Positions 12,140 through 12,556 of a stretch of 12,556 bases of DNA are shown one piece after another; within the stretch, counting starts at the first letter, position 1; every line of letters begins with the position of its first letter. The stretch is from Oscillospiraceae bacterium (lineage in GTDB: Bacteria > Bacillota_A > Clostridia > Monoglobales > WRBX01), in contig WRBX01000008.1 of the NCBI GenBank assembly GCA_009784335.1, positions 1 to 12,556 on the forward strand. Direction: 5' to 3'. The notes under the pieces were generated by a model. That model ran no database searches. It was not told where the DNA came from and worked only from the letters and a program-made list of their open reading frames with translations. Position numbers and translations under genes: made by a program.

Positions 12140-12556
12140 CTAATAAATAATTGGCAAAAGCATGTTAAATATCAGCACAAATGGGGCGGTGAGGAGGAGG
12201 GAGTCGCAGCGGTCGAGCACGCCGCCGTGGCCGGGGAGGATGGAGCCGAAATCTTTTGCACCGAATTTTCGCTTGAGCAGGCTTGCTGATAAATCTCCGA
12301 TTTGGGCGACAAAACTGCATAAAAAGCCGCATAAAATCAAGTTGCCTATATTAAATCTTGGCGCCATTGCAAGCGATTCGAGTAGCCAATTGCCTACGAG
12401 GCCCCAGAGTAAAAACAAAATCGTTGTGCCGATTATGCCGCCTATGCAGCCGATATCGGTTTTTTTCGGGCTGATTTTCGGAAATATATGGCGGCCGTGC
12501 TTTTGCCCGATTAGCATGCCGAATAAGTATGCGAAGGTGTCGGTCGCGAATGCGCC
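12140..12556 (-). CDS. cdsA: Phosphatidate cytidylyltransferase, C-terminal part (5' end beyond window)
   Basis: CdsA makes CDP-diacylglycerol from phosphatidic acid and CTP in the membrane, the precursor used by PgsA. The frame is open to the window edge, with no internal start needed, and shows 138 residues of a protein usually about 260-280 long. GAFATDTFAYLFG and SPKKTDIGCIGG are family motifs (SPKKTxEGxxGG, with Ile replacing the usual Glu). The C-terminal signature runs from SLLKRKFGAKDFG through LPGHGG to DRCD and matches the CDS family pattern, except for Cys where an aliphatic residue or Thr is usual. Three membrane segments are visible. rsgA follows on the same strand in the same frame. 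Confidence 0.93.
   Translation of the reverse strand, partial: GAFATDTFAYLFGMLIGQKHGRHIFPKISPKKTDIGCIGGIIGTTILFLLWGLVGNWLLESLAMAPRFNIGNLILCGFLCSFVAQIGDLSASLLKRKFGAKDFGSILPGHGGVLDRCDSLLLTAPFVLIFNMLLPIIY

Overview
The window looks like chromosome from an endospore-forming member of the Clostridia (Firmicutes). The main evidence is a germination protease (gpr), a Clostridia-type Rnf complex, a DUF4364-like winged-helix protein, Shine-Dalgarno sites of the AGGAGG type, and moderate-to-low GC. The species cannot be named from the sequence. There are no tRNA, rRNA, CRISPR, phage or transposase genes, and no gene-free stretch longer than about 100 bases.

Positions 1-3470 (+ strand): the 3' half of rnfC, then rnfD and rnfG, three subunits of the ion-pumping ferredoxin:NAD+ oxidoreductase. 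The usual next genes (rnfE, rnfA, rnfB) are absent. Instead a lone polyamine-binding lipoprotein gene (potD type, TTG start) follows, ending at an intrinsic terminator. Each rnf gene ends inside a short-motif repeat that supplies its last codons and stop. Two of the three repeats fold into long hairpins.

Positions 3469-5451 (- strand): pgsA (phosphatidylglycerophosphate synthase) and cysS (cysteinyl-tRNA synthetase) overlap by ATGA. cysS carries two different palindromic repeat elements inserted in frame, which add extra peptide to a housekeeping enzyme.

Positions 5472-8203 (+ strand): gpr; an unknown 62-residue protein with its own promoter and terminator; then truA (tRNA pseudouridine synthase), a short DUF4364-like protein and a glycine-rich membrane protein in an overlapping run. 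The truA promoter abuts the ATG so closely that the mRNA is probably leaderless. pgsA has a similar arrangement.

Positions 8172-12556 (- strand): in transcription order, the 3' part of cdsA (CDP-diacylglycerol synthase), rsgA (30S-assembly GTPase), a 630-residue polytopic GT-C/DUF6056-like membrane protein, and a PlsC-like acyltransferase with a zinc ribbon. The genes are tightly packed, with an ATGA overlap and an SD that overlaps the preceding stop. cdsA, the acyltransferase and the separate pgsA give the region a phospholipid-synthesis flavour. rsgA has no ATG, GTG or TTG that would include its conserved N-terminus; the best-placed codon is ATC behind an AAGAGG site.

No complete new defence or mobile system is visible. 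The most notable signals are the in-frame palindromic insertions in cysS, the repeat-encoded gene ends in the rnf cluster, the rsgA start problem and the leaderless promoters.
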